DNA of 64,000 nucleotides, from positions 44,708,903 to 44,772,902 of the forward strand of contig OX328123.1 in assembly GCA_946811695.1 (NCBI GenBank), written 5' to 3'. The position numbers were made by a program, and so were the translations under genes. Positions 11,196 through 23,583 of the stretch are shown piece after piece. Source of the stretch: Gonocerus acuteangulatus. Taxonomy: Eukaryota; Arthropoda; Insecta; Hemiptera; Coreidae. Within the stretch, counting starts at the first letter, position 1. Each line of letters begins with the position of its first letter. The notes under the pieces are model-generated. The model did no database searches. It saw only the letters and a program-made list of their open reading frames with translations, and was not told where the DNA came from.

Positions 11196-11674
11196 TGTAT
11201 ATGTACATATACATACACACAGATAGAATGAATTTTCAAGCATCATTCATAAATGTGATCCCGATCCGTTGAAACAGCCCCCACTTGTTATTAAGAGCAG
11301 CACCTCCCACAAAGGTATTCTAATTTTAGCGAGCTAATGCCGCCATTCTGGTCTAGACTGATCGAGCTAGCCCATCACGTTTTTGTGTCATCAAGGGGTA
11401 ATACTCCCTTGTCGTTTTATTTTTTTACCATTTTTTTCCCTTGCTTCCTGTGAAGAAACATTTTTTAAACGTGCCAAAAAAAAACTTTTCAACAAGTGTC
11501 TCGATACATCTCTATATTAAACCCCATTATTTTTAATCTTCATTAAAAGAAATTATAAATTAAAAATGGGGAATAAATGATCACTTCAGTAGATTAAACT
11601 TTAAAGTCGTTTTTCCCGAAACCATGTTTTTCAAATCGGGCGATGCACTAGCGCTGTCATTTTTCACCCGACCA

Positions 11675-12425
11675 ACTTTCATGTCGTTTTCTTGACATTT
11701 TCGTGACATAAAATGTATGTTTCATGGACATAAAAAAAAAAAAAAAAAAAAAAAAAATCACTTAAGAAGAAAAAGTCTCAACTTTTAGGTTGAAATTATT
11801 TGTAACCTTACACGGATAACCGTCAAATCTATAAAATTACAATTTGAAACGTTCGTCATATGTTAAATAGGATAGTTACATTAGTTCTAAATGTGAAGAA
11901 ACGATGGTACTAAAAATTATAGAATGAATACGGCATTAGCATCCTCAAAAATTGCGAAAAATGGGATCAGAATTCAAAATGTCTAAAAAATATTACTAAC
12001 TAAATATTTATTGTCAATGGACATAATTTAGTAAATTAAGGTGTACATAATTTCAATATTAAACTCTGCATGAAAAACTCTGAATATGAATAAAGGGAAA
12101 TGCTACAACAAAGGAATCAACAGTGGAAAGGGGTGAGGGAGGCAGATAGAATTGAGTCACCGTACGAAAACGGCGACAATTACGAATAAGCAGAAGTCCT
12201 GAGATTATGACAGACTCCAGTAAAACTGAAATTTCGTGACATGGTCTAAAAACTCATGAATTTTTCGTGCCCTATTTTCAATTTCGTGACATTTTCATGA
12301 TTTTCGTGACTTTTTCGTTCAGTAGGCTCTGTTAAAACTGAAATTTCGTGACATGGTTTCAAAATTCTTGACTTTTTCGTGCTATTTCGTGACATTTTCA
12401 TGATTTTCGTACAGTAGACACCCTG
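11675..12425 (+). mobile_element. CAGGGTGTCTAC-family TIR element, left end missing
   Basis: The right part matches 30285-30979 in order (TTATTTGTAACCTTACACGG, GCAGATAGAATTG, repeated TTTCGTGAC) and ends GTAGACACCCTG at about 12425. Within it the subterminal phrase AAAACTGAAATTTCGTGAC is duplicated. A poly-A run lies at 11729-11757. The expected left end was not found. It has no transposase. Confidence 0.6.
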
Positions 12426-12651
12426 GAATGAGATTTGGTAGAAACGAAAATAGGACATTTCCAATTTATTGAATTATAACGATTTTATGGCCGATATTCG
12501 AAGGCTTTTTCTGATAGAAAAATGGGCGCAGCAAAAAGTGTACAAACAGTCAATCATGGCGACCAGTTTACTTATTTGATATACAACTACTCCATATCTG
12601 GGTAAACTCAACAAACAGCTGTAGGTTACCTTTTTTGTTTTTAATTCATAA

Positions 12652-12687
<36 letters not shown>

Positions 12688-13376
12688 AAAAAAAAACATT
12701 ATTTTAGGAGTAGCGGAACGACGGGGATTTGTTCTGATTTAGGCAACAAACAAAAGCAAATTTAAATTTTCATAATTATCTGCAAATTAGAAAACTAAAT
12801 ACATCAAATGTTATAAAAGAACATAAGACAAAATGAATTTCGAATATTTTGTGTACAGAGTTAAAAAGTATCTAATTGGGAGGAAATCGTTTTGTGACGT
12901 TATTCGTTTTTTAATTTCTTCTTTAGCTGTAGTATGTACGTTCTATTTCAGTTTGCTGTGATATATGGAATCCAATAAGCGACATTGGGTCTTTTTTTGT
13001 GGGTTGTGGTATTTTAAAGTGGATTAGAAATTTTTTAGTTTACTGTTTGTAGAAAGTCCTAGCCTGACCCAACACATTTCCCAACCTTTAGGACTTTTAG
13101 AAAAGGGCAGTTATTTTAGTGATCATTGAGTTCTGAGACATGAAGTTTTCTAGTCGTCATTTCCGGATTGCGCCATGAGATTGACGGAGAAAGGAAACAC
13201 AATAAAAGTATATATTAATAACTAAATCAAAAAATTAAAACGAAAAAATAGTTGCATTCACCAATAAATAAAAAACATCTAGATAGAAAATTCGTAAAAA
13301 ATGAATTATAAAATAAATTTATTTCGTATGCAATTAAATTATGTACTTAACTCGTAGGCTTAAGGTCAGAGTCATT
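12426..13376. other. AT-rich stretch without genes; poly-T at 12654-12682
   Basis: Apart from the T-run and a weak HINE left-module echo near 13145-13180 (TCATTTCCGGATTGCG), nothing is recognisable. Confidence 0.45.
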
Positions 13377-13579
13377 GTAAACATTATGGTCTTCGGGTTT
13401 TGACCGCGTCTTCACTTTCTTCGCCAACATTTCAACAGTCATACTCCTGGCTTACACAAGGAGAGACAGCATCCTCATCCTCAGACTTAACCCTGAAGAA
13501 GCCAGCAGTATGACTGGGGAAACGTTGGTGAAGAAAGTGAAGAGACGGTCCAAAACCCGAAGTCCATAATGTTTGTAAA
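13377..13579. repeat. Foldback repeat, ~75-base arms, with hammerhead-like core
   Basis: The left arm (ATTATGGTCTTCGGGTTTTG through CAGTCATACTCCTGGCT) is the inverted complement, with few mismatches, of the right arm (AGCCAGCAGTATGACTG through AACCCGAAGTCCATAATG). A spacer of about 48 bases separates them. At 13490-13529 the right side reads ACC-CTGAAGA-stem-GAAACGTT-GGT, a hammerhead-like core. It is probably an inverted dimer of a Penelope-type terminal fragment. Confidence 0.65.
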
Positions 13580-13621
13580 TTGTATACTTTTTTCTATATT
13601 AGTTTTAATAAATGCTTCCTA

Positions 13622-13694
13622 GGGTCTCCCGTGGTCTAGTGGCTAGCGCCCTAGATTCATAAGCGGGTGATGGCGGATTCGATCCCCACCGGCG
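13622..13694 (+). repeat. tRNA-headed SINE, family G, head portion (split)
   Basis: The head is GGTCTCCCGTGGTCTAGTGG with B box GGCGGATTCGATCCCC. The element is interrupted after CCGGCG by the Transib-like insertion and resumes at 14404. The 47489-47680 copy shows the uninterrupted order. Confidence 0.8.
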
Positions 13695-14403
13695 CACAGT
13701 GGTCAAAAACCGCCCAAAAGCGCTCAAAACTCAATAACATTTGATATTGTTGATTTAGAAACCTGAAATTACAATATTTCAAATAGGACACGATTTTTCA
13801 CTCGAATCACTTCAGACATTTTTTGCATTCAACACTGACTTCGGTACTGCAAAGAAAAATCCATCTTCGATTTTATTCCAATGTTTACATAGAAATAACG
13901 CGCGTCTGTCTTACCGAGTTCGTTCACCTGTAGCACGGAAATAGGCAGGTTTATGCATGTAATTTCAGTCTGGGGTCTTTCTATACATGCCACGGAATAT
14001 TTAAGCCCGAAATTAGAGAGACGTAAAAGCTATATGACAAAACGAAATTTGATACGTGTATTTTTTTTTTACTTTTTCAGTATCCCCGTCCATGAAGGCG
14101 ATTCGAAAAATACAAAATTATTTTTTTTTTGCCCTTCGAACATCCCATTAATACAAGAAAAACATGCGTCTACCTTATCGGTCTGAAAAAGTAAAGTTGA
14201 AGGAACGATTTTGGTACATGAGGATTTGGGAACTTTTCTTCGTTTCTAGTACTTCAATGATTAACCACCGTCCTAAAATCAACGGTGGGGGTCTAAAACT
14301 CAAGAAATGGCACTCTCACGAGCTATTTAACATATATTTAAGGCGAATGGGTTCGGAGAAAATACTTCAAAAATCAAGTTATGAGCGCTTTTTGACCACT
14401 GTG
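13695..14403. mobile_element. Transib-like non-autonomous element (709 bp) inside a SINE
   Basis: The ends are inverted repeats CACAGTGGTCAAAAA. The left arm continues CCGCCCAAAAGCGCTC and the right arm GCGCTCATAAC. CGGCG flanks both sides (13690-13694 and 14404-14408), while the uninterrupted SINE has a single such site. Transib elements are known for termini starting CACWRTG and for 5-bp GC-rich duplications; the heptamer CACAGTG also equals the V(D)J signal heptamer. No transposase is encoded, and frames inside are short and unconvincing. The superfamily call rests on ends and duplication only. Confidence 0.68.
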
Positions 14404-14513
14404 CGGCGGCAGGAATTTTCTCGTCTCAGGGCTCGCTGAGAAAATTCCTCGCTGCACCCTGGATGTCGGCGCTAATGGCTGGGATTTGTCGATGCGCCGT
14501 TAAAAAAAAATAA
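14404..14513 (+). repeat. SINE family G, body and tail after the insertion
   Basis: The body is GGCAGGAATTTTCTCGTCTC, a self-complementary arm (GAAAATTCCTCGCTG), then GTCGGCGCTAATGG and GATGCGCCGTTAAAA. It completes the SINE begun at 13622. Confidence 0.8.
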
Positions 14514-14865
14514 ATGCTTCCTACAATCGTAAAAAAAAAGGTATTCCGTAAACAACTTGGATCTGTTTTTACTATATAATCTCATTGGATTTCGGCCGAT
14601 TCAGGACCCCAATCAACCATGAATAGCCAATAGCTCTGTTAATAGCCTGATCGTATATTTTCAAGGGTTGAACTGAATCTACTTAACTAATTGAACATTT
14701 AACGTTTAATTTTAGTGCCTCAAGTTCTACCGAGAAGTGGAAAATAGTCCTGAGGGTTGTTTTAATTCTACCCATTTCCTTGACAGCTATCGATCTCTTG
14801 GCTTGTTTTTCATCATTTATTCCTAAATGTCAGTGCAAATAGGATTTGCAATTCTAATCTTACAT
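14514..14865. other. Spacer without recognised features
   Basis: AT-rich DNA between two SINE copies. No repeat or frame is recognised. Confidence 0.45.
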
Positions 14866-15012
14866 GGGGTCTCTCGGTGGTCTAGTGGCAATATCTGGGA
14901 TTCTCATGGGGGAGATGGGGGTTCGAGGCCCTCGTACAGCAAGGATTTTTCTCATTTCAGGGCTCGTTGAGAAAGTTTCCGGTTGTTGTCGGCGCTAATG
15001 GGCGAGACGTCT
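14866..15012 (+). repeat. SINE family G, interrupted near its tail
   Basis: The head is GGGGTCTCTCGGTGGTCTAG with B box GGGGTTCGAGGCCC. The body reads GCTCGTTGAGAAAG and then GTCGGCGCTAATGG. The tail is cut by the second Transib-like element at 15013. Confidence 0.75.
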
Positions 15013-15087
15013 CACAGCACGGCCAAACGACTTACTTTTCGTGTTTCAAAAAAGGCTACATCCTCCAAATCTTAACCAATTTCAATG

Positions 15088-15153
<66 letters not shown>

Positions 15154-15585
15154 GAAAGCTAATAAAATTTACAACAATTTTGTCTGGCCAGATTTTGTTT
15201 TATGTTTCCTGTGTTTATTAAAGTACGTGTAAATATTTCACAAACTTGAAAAAAATCAGACTGACATATTCAAAACGTAAATTTATATTGAATGATTTGA
15301 AAAAAGATTTTGATTTTTTCCCACATCTAATCAGGTTTTGAATGTTTAATTTCAACGATTTCAGTGCTGATATTACGTTAGATGAAAAATAAAATATTAT
15401 TTTATGTTCAATTGTAAAAGTTTGTGAACTGTTTACACGTAAATTAAGAAACAAAAAACAAAACTCTGGCCTGACAAAGTTATTATAAATTTTATTAGCT
15501 TTAATTTTTTAAAAAATGCATTGAAATTGGTTAAGATTTGGAGGTAGCTTTTTTGAGACACGAAAAGTCGTTTGGCCCCACTGTG
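15013..15585. mobile_element. Second Transib-like foldback element (573 bp)
   Basis: The right end reads inward CACAGTGGGGCCAAACGACT. The left end is CACAGCACGGCCAAACGACT, with the heptamer damaged. The inverted arms extend over about 250 bases (CCAAATCTTAACCAATTTC, GCTAATAAAATTTA, ACGTGTAAA all occur inverted). Flanks are CGTCT and CGTCG, a near-perfect 5-bp duplication matching the CGNCG-like target of the first element. A poly-T of about 60 bases lies in the left arm. It has no transposase. Confidence 0.6.
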
Positions 15586-17950
15586 CGTCGCACTTTTTTA
15601 TTCCTGAAAAATTGGTATTTCCCAGGATGTCTCTTGTGGATATGTAGCTTTAAAACTTTTTTTTTTTTTTTTTTTTGCCAAAATGTACCATGAACTTGGT
15701 GCATTTAGACTGTGAAGATATCTGTAATGAAATTCAATTATCCTTAGATTATATGATGTAGAAAAAAAAAAGCGGTACTTAGCTATTCTCTCTGCTTAGT
15801 TTTACCTAAAAGTACATGTATTGAACTTGCTATCTAATTTCATCGCCGGACTCGGCCGTAGGTATGCAGTCTAATAAAATGTATATGTCTATTACCGATG
15901 TGATTATTTTACGAAAAACGACTTTAGCATTCTTATATTATGCAAAGAGTAGTTGAATATTTTGTGCAAGCAAGTAACTGAGGATTAACATTGAGATCCA
16001 CCTCTTATCTCGAGTGAAAATGTTAAATTTATTCGTTATACGCGCAAATTTTAAGAATGAGGAATGCGCCGAGAAAAGTTAACAGTATTTCATCGGTTGT
16101 TAATTTACTCGACTCAGCGCTAAAGAAGATATATATATTTGAATGATTCATCTCTCCACCCATTGAATAAAATATGACTTTTTTTTAAATTGAATACTTG
16201 CTGTTTGCAGGCTTTCCTTAAAATAAACCCTATTTATCTTCCGACATAATCATTGTTGTATTTAGGGATTCAGCATACCAAAAATAATAAAATTCAGCCA
16301 AAAGATTCTATGCAGCTGATTAAAAAAAACAACTTTTGTTGGAAATCTGTGTTTTAAGGAGTCTATATTCTAAAGTTTTAAAATCAAACCTGTGCATTGT
16401 TAAATGGGTCATTTATTAATAAGCAGAGAAAGCCTGAAAAAAGGATAAATATCATAATAGGTGGTCTACATTAATATCTCAAACCGCTTTGAAGAATATT
16501 TAAAACATTTACAGTCATTACTTTTTTTTGTTTATTCCTTGGGCGGAGAAAGTCATTAAGCATCTATTTAGTCAAATGGTTTCTTTCATGTGTGTTATTA
16601 TTTCTGAAATTATTATTTTTTCTAGCTTGAAAGAAACTACTTTTGTAAATAAATCTTTAAAGACCGACAGGAGTGCCAAGTGGAGGCTATTTGACAATAA
16701 AAACGAATTAATAACTACTTTTTCCTGTCATTAAACGAACAGAAATAGTATCTTCTTTTTTTGTAAGTGCGCGGTTAATGTTTCTCGGGGCATCTAGTTA
16801 GCATTTAAAATATCCCTGGAGTCGGTTTAATGCTTTGGCCGTATGCCAAAAGTTATACAGCTACTCGTCATCTTCACGAAGACCGAAGGCATCATTTCAA
16901 ACTATTTATGAATGTAAGCAAACGGGGACAAAATTAATCTATTGTAAACACCTTGTTTGCTCTGAATTTGTTAAATCAGCAACTAGGGTCTCGTCAGAAC
17001 TTTTGGCGTTACCCTTCCGGTTCAATCAGTATCAGTTAAAAGTTACCGGCTAGTGCAGAATTTCGGACGATTTCCTTCTTCGGCTAATCAAGATTTTCAA
17101 TCGGTTTGATTCAACTGAATTTTTAAACCTCCTTCAACACGATCAACCTATTGCATTAGGAGACGTTCACTTGCCCAAAGTATAGATTCTTGGCTCCACA
17201 TGGATTGCTATCCAGCACGTTACGGAAGTGCAGTTAGACAGTCGATGGATCCACAGTCGAAGTCCAAATAAGTCAAATTGAAATTTCAGGAAATTTCGAA
17301 TTTTCGATTATATTATAAAACTATTTAGTGTACTCTAAGGAGTGCCAACTAGATCACCCAAAAGATAAATCAATGACAATTTGGAAAACACAAACTGTGA
17401 CATATCTCACAAATGAAAAACTTTTCCAACAAATTCTTTCAGTTACTTTATACTGCTTCCGGACTGGACAATGGATTCCTAAAGTGTGGCCAGTAAAAAA
17501 TGAGTAATCGATAACGTTTTCACACAAGGTGTTTATAAGTAACAAAACTCCATTTCATAGTTTTTTGGTAAAAGTGAGTCAATGTAGGAGTTTTTCTGTA
17601 GGTGTTGAATCTGTAGTCCATTAGGGGGCTGAGGAAATAATTCGTGAGAAACCTGTGATTCATCGAGAAAAACAGAAGTGCGTTATAGGATGCCCAGAAA
17701 TTATCTTCTATCAATGGGTATAGTGAATTAAATCGCCGTTTACTTAGAGGAACTTTTGTCTATTGTATGATGGCATAATTGGAATTTAATTATCTTGAAC
17801 AGTTTTTGAGCAATATTTTCTTATTCAATAAGAAATAAATCTACGTTAAAAGTAAAGAAAATCGGACATATTTTCTTTTCCTTTCGGAATCGGACCATTT
17901 TTTTAATTTTCTTTTCTTTAAATGATGTCGAAAATCATCTCCTAGAGTTT
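15586..17950. other. Long stretch without recognised genes
   Basis: I examined both strands for exons and transposon genes and found none I can support. A terminus-like phrase TGAATCACCCTGTA at 17967 hints at an old TIR element, but no partner end was found. Confidence 0.4.
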
Positions 17951-19959
17951 GGCTACTCAGACCTGAATCACCCTGTATAAATAGATTACAAATAAATCCT
18001 TATTTGTTTCCTTAATTTTCATTTTAGATTATTATATTTATATTCATTTTAGGTTTGAGAGGATGAAAAACATTTTTTGAAATTTTACATTTGGCCAACG
18101 TGCGTCGACGGTTCGAAACAATAACAATAATGATATTGTCAGTTAGTTGTATGTTAGAGGGTTTTAACAATGTTGTATTCAATTGTTGCGACACCTCTAC
18201 TCGCCCATAAATCCTATGCACATTTTCACAAAAAATATTTTACTTTATTCTCCGCTGACGTCTGGGAGTTTCTGTCATCCTTTTGGTGTTCTGCTTATTA
18301 CTCGAGGAGAAGCCGTACGGACAAAATGATTGTTATCGGTCAGAAGGTGCAAATTGTTCACATGATGAGGGCGACAAGTCTTGTCAAAAGATTCACAAAT
18401 TATTTCTTATTAATCCGTCCGTGATAAAAGCGTCAGAACGATAATAATGATACATCTATTACAAAGCTTGGATGTAGGATGCAAATTTATTTGGGCGAGA
18501 AACTGCAAGGTTTTTACTCCCTTGAATTTATTTATGTCTGTTTTACATCTGTCGACAACAACAAAGCTTGGATATTGCCTCCCATATCGTGATTGTTGTT
18601 CAAATAATGCCAAAAACTATTGGCATTATCAAACAAACCTGCTTCATAAGGCTGACTGTTTGCATTAGATGTTTATCGCTGTAGTTAAGGATCTGTGACT
18701 AATTTCATATCACAGTTGCTTTGATGCAATGTTTTATCGAACATCGATAACATAATTTACCTTGGTTTTATCTTCTTATACGACCAATGAATGTAGTTTT
18801 ACTGTATTTTCAGATAGTGACGCAGTATTCTGATAAGATTCCCATAACTCAATCATCGCCTATTTTTTTTTTACAAATCAAGCAAATGATCTAACCATAA
18901 ACTCGCTATCTCACTTTATCTACTCTTTGTCATTCCCTCTCCCTAACTTTCCTACTCTTTCTGTGCCTACCCCTCGTCTTTTTATCTCTCATCACTTTCC
19001 TCCACCTAATTTTCCAAATATTCCCGTTTTTTTTTTTTTTTTCTAAACGATTGCGCTCTTATAAATGTGCAGATTGTAATGTAACCAATATAAACATATC
19101 GTCGTTACAAATGTAGTATCGAATGTGAAAATTACTACTTTTCAGAGTGAAAAAATTTGTATTCATTACTTTGCTTTTGGACAGTCAAATAGTTGGCAGA
19201 TTCGGCCTTTTGACAGTGGTTTCTCTCCCCTTTCAATGAGTGAACTTAGATTCGAGAATTTTCCGTCCGTCATTCCAACGGCAATCAATATAGACTGAAT
19301 ATGAAAAATGCGTTTTTTTCACATTCGATACTTTGCATTTGTATCGACGATATATTATTTTTTTATTTAAATGTTAACGTCCATTTAAGATATACTGTTT
19401 TTTTTTTAACGGGAGCTTTGTTTTTTACCGTCATCATAAAGCTTCCATTTATAAACAATTTCTCAAAGTCAGAGGCATTTATTTATTTAGGCAAGAAAGT
19501 AAACTTAAAAAATGTGTGAATATCAAGTTCTTGAAAACATACAATGAAAAATAATGATAGCACTCGAAAATAATTAATAGAATTATTAATTGATGTACTG
19601 GGTCGCGTTAATAGTCTGGTTTAAACTCCTGACTAGAAAGGTTCTTTTCATAATACTACAATATTACAACACTTATATGATATAGATCTATAATGTCTTC
19701 AACACGTTTTGAATACTCAATATCATCTGTTCCACTGAAATGGCTTTATTTTATGGCTAAGTCGTCTATATAGATTCCTTAGGATATATTTTATGATGTA
19801 TAAAAAGGTTTCACTTTAGTGCCAAATGCCAAATTTATATCATTCTTCATGATATTTTCGCAAGTTGAATTGCAAATTTCATGAATAAGAGATCATTCTA
19901 TTATTTATTTATTTTTTTTTAAGAGGTCATTTTTTTTTAAGGGCGTATCGACTTCTGAG
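17951..19959. other. Long stretch without recognised genes
   Basis: It looks mostly unique, with T-runs at 18862, 19027 and 19399 and a CT-rich patch at 18900-19010. No coding exon or repeat family is identified. Confidence 0.4.
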
Positions 19960-20024
19960 CCATTAGCGCCGAATAGATCAATAGATAATGAAAAATGCTA
20001 CGTTGTCCCGGGATTACGTTAGAC

Positions 20025-20155
20025 TCAGGTAAAACTGAAATTTCGTGACATGGTTTCAAAATTCATGACTTTTTCGTGATTTTTGTGCTCTATTTTCAAT
20101 TTCGTGTTATTTTCATGATTTTCGTGACTTTTTCGTGCAGTAGACACCCTAAAAT
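20025..20155 (+). repeat. CAGGGTGTCTAC-family element, right end only
   Basis: It runs from AAAACTGAAATTTCGTGAC to GTGCAGTAGACACCCT and matches the right termini at 12425 and 35424. The rest of the element is missing. Confidence 0.6.
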
Positions 20156-20514
20156 TATAAGCGGGCATTGATAAAACTAGGTCGTCAAAATGTCTTTGGC
20201 ATGCGAAGAATATTTTGAAGTAGATGAAAACAAGTCTTACCTAGTTAATATGAAAAACATTTTTAATTAAATTGGTTTCTCTTTCCAAATCGGAGCAGAC
20301 TAATACGTAAGTAATTTATTACCGGCCACTTATTTAATATTATTTATATTTATTTATTGAATTAGACGACGAAAAATATTGTAATGTCCACGGTGTTAAA
20401 TCAGAATAATTCGAAAATTAGTTTTACTTCAATGGAGTTATGGTGTATTTTTCAGTTGAAAGGATGAAAATTCAAATTAAAAGAAGCTGGAGCCAGACTC
20501 TCAGGGGGTTAAAC

Positions 20515-20618
20515 AACTAACGTATAAGTCATGACGTAGACATTTAAAGCGCGTCCGCGTTTCGAACTGGGGTCATATAAAATATGAGTCGAGTGCTCAA
20601 CCGCTGACCCAAAGAGGT
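20515..20618 (-). repeat. Possible SINE family T head fragment
   Basis: On the minus strand GAGCACTCGACTCATATT is followed by a B-box-like GTTCGAAACGCGG. Only the tRNA-like head is recognisable. Confidence 0.35.
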
Positions 20619-20750
20619 CCATTACTTGTCCGACGGACATAACTCACATGTAATAGATTAATACATTTGTGAGCAAAATACAGCTATGTCCGACAAAATT
20701 AGTGGATCATTTTGTCAGTCCGACAAAAAATGATAAAACGATTAATCCTT
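20619..20750 (-). repeat. Solitary piece related to the 141-bp array
   Basis: GTCCATTACTTGTCCGAC here is the exact inverse of a phrase in the 26400-26880 array. Further GTCCGACA motifs follow. Confidence 0.5.
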
Positions 20751-21312
20751 CATCGAAGTTTTAATTTCAGCTTGTATATATTTGTGTATAATTACAGCTC
20801 CAAACATTACGTTAATTAATTTTGAGTTTTTCTTCAGTAAATTATTTTTTAGTTTATTTAATTCATAATTTGACAGGGGATAATTGTGAAATTTATTTTT
20901 AATTAATAAGTAATAATAGCTTAATAATTAAATAACCTTATTGTTTTATTAGTTTACTGTGTGAGAAGAAATTATGAAAAATTATCAAATTATTCTATAC
21001 TTGAGGCAATGACTTCCAAAATGAGTTAAATACACTATTTCATGGAAATAATTTTATTTTTCAAAAACGTTATTTTTTCCACACAGCACAAACTTTTTTT
21101 TTTTTTAATTCATGAAATCTCATTAGAAATAAGGAAATGAATCAACCTCGTAAATATTAATTTCCTAAAGAAACAATACTAGCTTAGACGTTTTTTGTAT
21201 CCCCTGAAAAGTTGTGAAAATTGGATATATCCTGTTTTGAAAGTCGACGCCTTACTTACTAAATTTTATGTATGAATTATAAATACATTTATTGAAACTG
21301 ACAATAGTATTA

Positions 21313-22418
21313 TCTACTATATATTTGTCAAATACCACTCACCCACTCACTCATCTATCAACGCCAAGCCCAAACCGCTCGACAGAAAATTTTGAAATTT
21401 TGCATGGACACTCCCTATATAACGAAGGCGCTCGCTAAGAAAGGATTTTTTGATATTCGTATTTTTAAGCATTTTTAGGGGGGTTTAAAGTTTGAGTTGG
21501 TTAGAGAAGGCAAGCCTAGGCAGCCTGCGTTGCTAGGACGATAAAGAACAGCTGTTACCTTAAATTATCTATCTCATAGTTTTATTTCTAATTGAGGTTA
21601 ATTTCAACTATGATGGCAGACCTTGAATTACTAGCAATTAACTGTCCCTCATAGAGTTTTAATTGCGTTTCTTTTCTGCCTGTCCCCGTCAGATAGGCTT
21701 GCAGGCATTCCAGGGGGGGGGGGGATAAAAAGAGTACAAATTATAAGCAAAATGGTTGGTGAGTTTTAAGCCTAGCACCTAACGGGAAGGGGGAATCCTA
21801 AACTACCCAAACCTTAAAAATAAGAACGGAACTTTTTTTGCTAATTGATTTTCTTAAAACAATCTCTCAGCCAAATAGTAGTGTCGGGCAGCGCTGTGCA
21901 GGTAGTTCCAGCGGTTTACAGTTAGATTACTTCTCATTTCTTTGACACTGTGAGCAGTAGTAAAAATGTTGATTGTAGAAAAGTAACCGATTTAAAAAAG
22001 ATTCTTATAAACATGAATTCATTACTTTTTACATCTTACAGCCTTTTCTGGGACATTGATAAAACTGGGCGGGACACCGAAACAATTGCAAAATACCGGG
22101 ACAGTCCCGGTCAAACCGTGATGAATGGTAAGCCTATCCTTAGAGCTTTATAGGTTAGGCAATAATATCCGGAACCCTTGCACAGCCTCCTCGCCTACAA
22201 CCTTGGTAATGCTCGCAAATATAATGGGTGTTTCCAAATAACTTTTTGGAAACATAAACTTTTACATTTTAACGCCAATTGAATAAAATATAGTATGACG
22301 GGAACCGTGCTGTAATAAACTGCACAGAATTGTATAGTAACGTAATTTTAATGAAACATTATTTAACGCAATAAAATAACTACTTATCTGCCGTGACGAA
22401 GCACGGGTATTCAGCTAG
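21313..22418 (+). mobile_element. Non-autonomous Helitron, tandem unit 1 (1106 bp)
   Basis: The 5' end TCTACTATATATTTGTC follows an A (21312). The 3' end has the hairpin CCGTGACGAAGCACGG followed by GGTATTCAGCTAG. A (CACT)n-like tract lies near the 5' end and a G-run at 21713. No Rep or helicase frame is present; the short open frame at 21950 is conserved between the two units only because they are near-identical copies. The next unit starts at the very next base. Confidence 0.88.
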
Positions 22419-23583
22419 TCTACTATATATTTGTCAAATACCACTCACTCACTCACTCACTCACTCACTCACTCATCTATCAACGCCCAGCCCAAACCGC
22501 TCGACAGAAAATTTTGAAATTTTGCATGGACACTCCCTATATAACGTAGGCGCTCGCTAAGAAAGGATTTTTTGATATTCGTATTTTTAAGCATTTTTAG
22601 GGGGGATTAAAGTTTGAGTTGGTTAGAGAAGGCAAGCCTAGGCAGCCTGCGTTGCTAGGACGATAAAGAACAGCTGTTACCTTACATTATCTATCTCATA
22701 GTTTTATTTCTAATTGAGGTTAATTTCAACTATGAATTACTAGAAATTAACTGTCCCTCATATAGTTTTAATTGCGTTTCTTCTCTGCCTGTCCCCGTCA
22801 GATAGGCTTGCCATATTTTTGGAGAGTTAAACCGAGACACATTAATATGGGATGGGCATACCAGGGGGGGGGGGGGGGGGTAAAAAGAGTACAAATTATA
22901 AGCAAAATGGTTGGTGAGTTTTAAGCCTAGCAACTAACGGGAAGGGGGAATCCTAAACTGTTAGTCTACCCAAACCTTAAAAATAAGAACGGAACTTTTT
23001 TTGCTACTTGATTTTCTTAAAACAATCTCTCAGCCAAATAGTAGTGTCTGGCAGCTGGCAGCGCTGTGCAGGTAGTTCCAGCGTTTTACAGTTAGATTAC
23101 TTCTGATTTCTTTGACACTGTGAGCAGTAGTAAAAATTTTAATTGTAGAAAAGTAACCGATTTAAAAAAGATTCTTATAAACATGAATTCATTACTTTTT
23201 ACATCTTACAGCCTTTTCCGGGACATTGATAAAACCGGGCGGGACACCGAAACAATTGCAAAATACCGGGACAGTCCCGGTCAAACCGTGATGTATGGCA
23301 TATCCTTAGGTTTTCCAGGCGAGGTAATAATATTTGGAACCCTTGCACAGCCTCCTCGCCTATAACCTTGGTAATACTCGTAAATATATTGGGTGTTACC
23401 ATATGACTTCTTGGAAACATAAACTTTTAAATTTTAATGCCCATTGAATAAAATATAGTATGACGGGAACCGTGCTCTAATAAACTGCACAGAATTGTAT
23501 AGTAACGTAATTTTAATGAAACATTATTTAACGCAATAAAATAACTACTTATCTGCCGTGACGAAGCACGGGTATTCAGCTAG
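22419..23583 (+). mobile_element. Non-autonomous Helitron, tandem unit 2 (1165 bp)
   Basis: It starts TCTACTATATATTTGTC immediately after the CTAG of unit 1. It ends with the same hairpin and CAGCTAG before a T (23584). The tandem as a whole therefore sits between A and T, the normal Helitron target. It differs from unit 1 by a longer CACT tract, a longer G-run, a short deletion near 22730 and an insertion near 22830. Confidence 0.88.

Noticed and set aside
14967..15232. Frames with long Phe runs
   Set aside because: They read through a poly-T of about 60 bases.
22730..22933. Short frames in the tandem Helitrons (also 21950, 23120, 23199) as a conserved gene
   Set aside because: The same frame appears twice only because the two units are near-identical copies; no Helitron protein motif is present.
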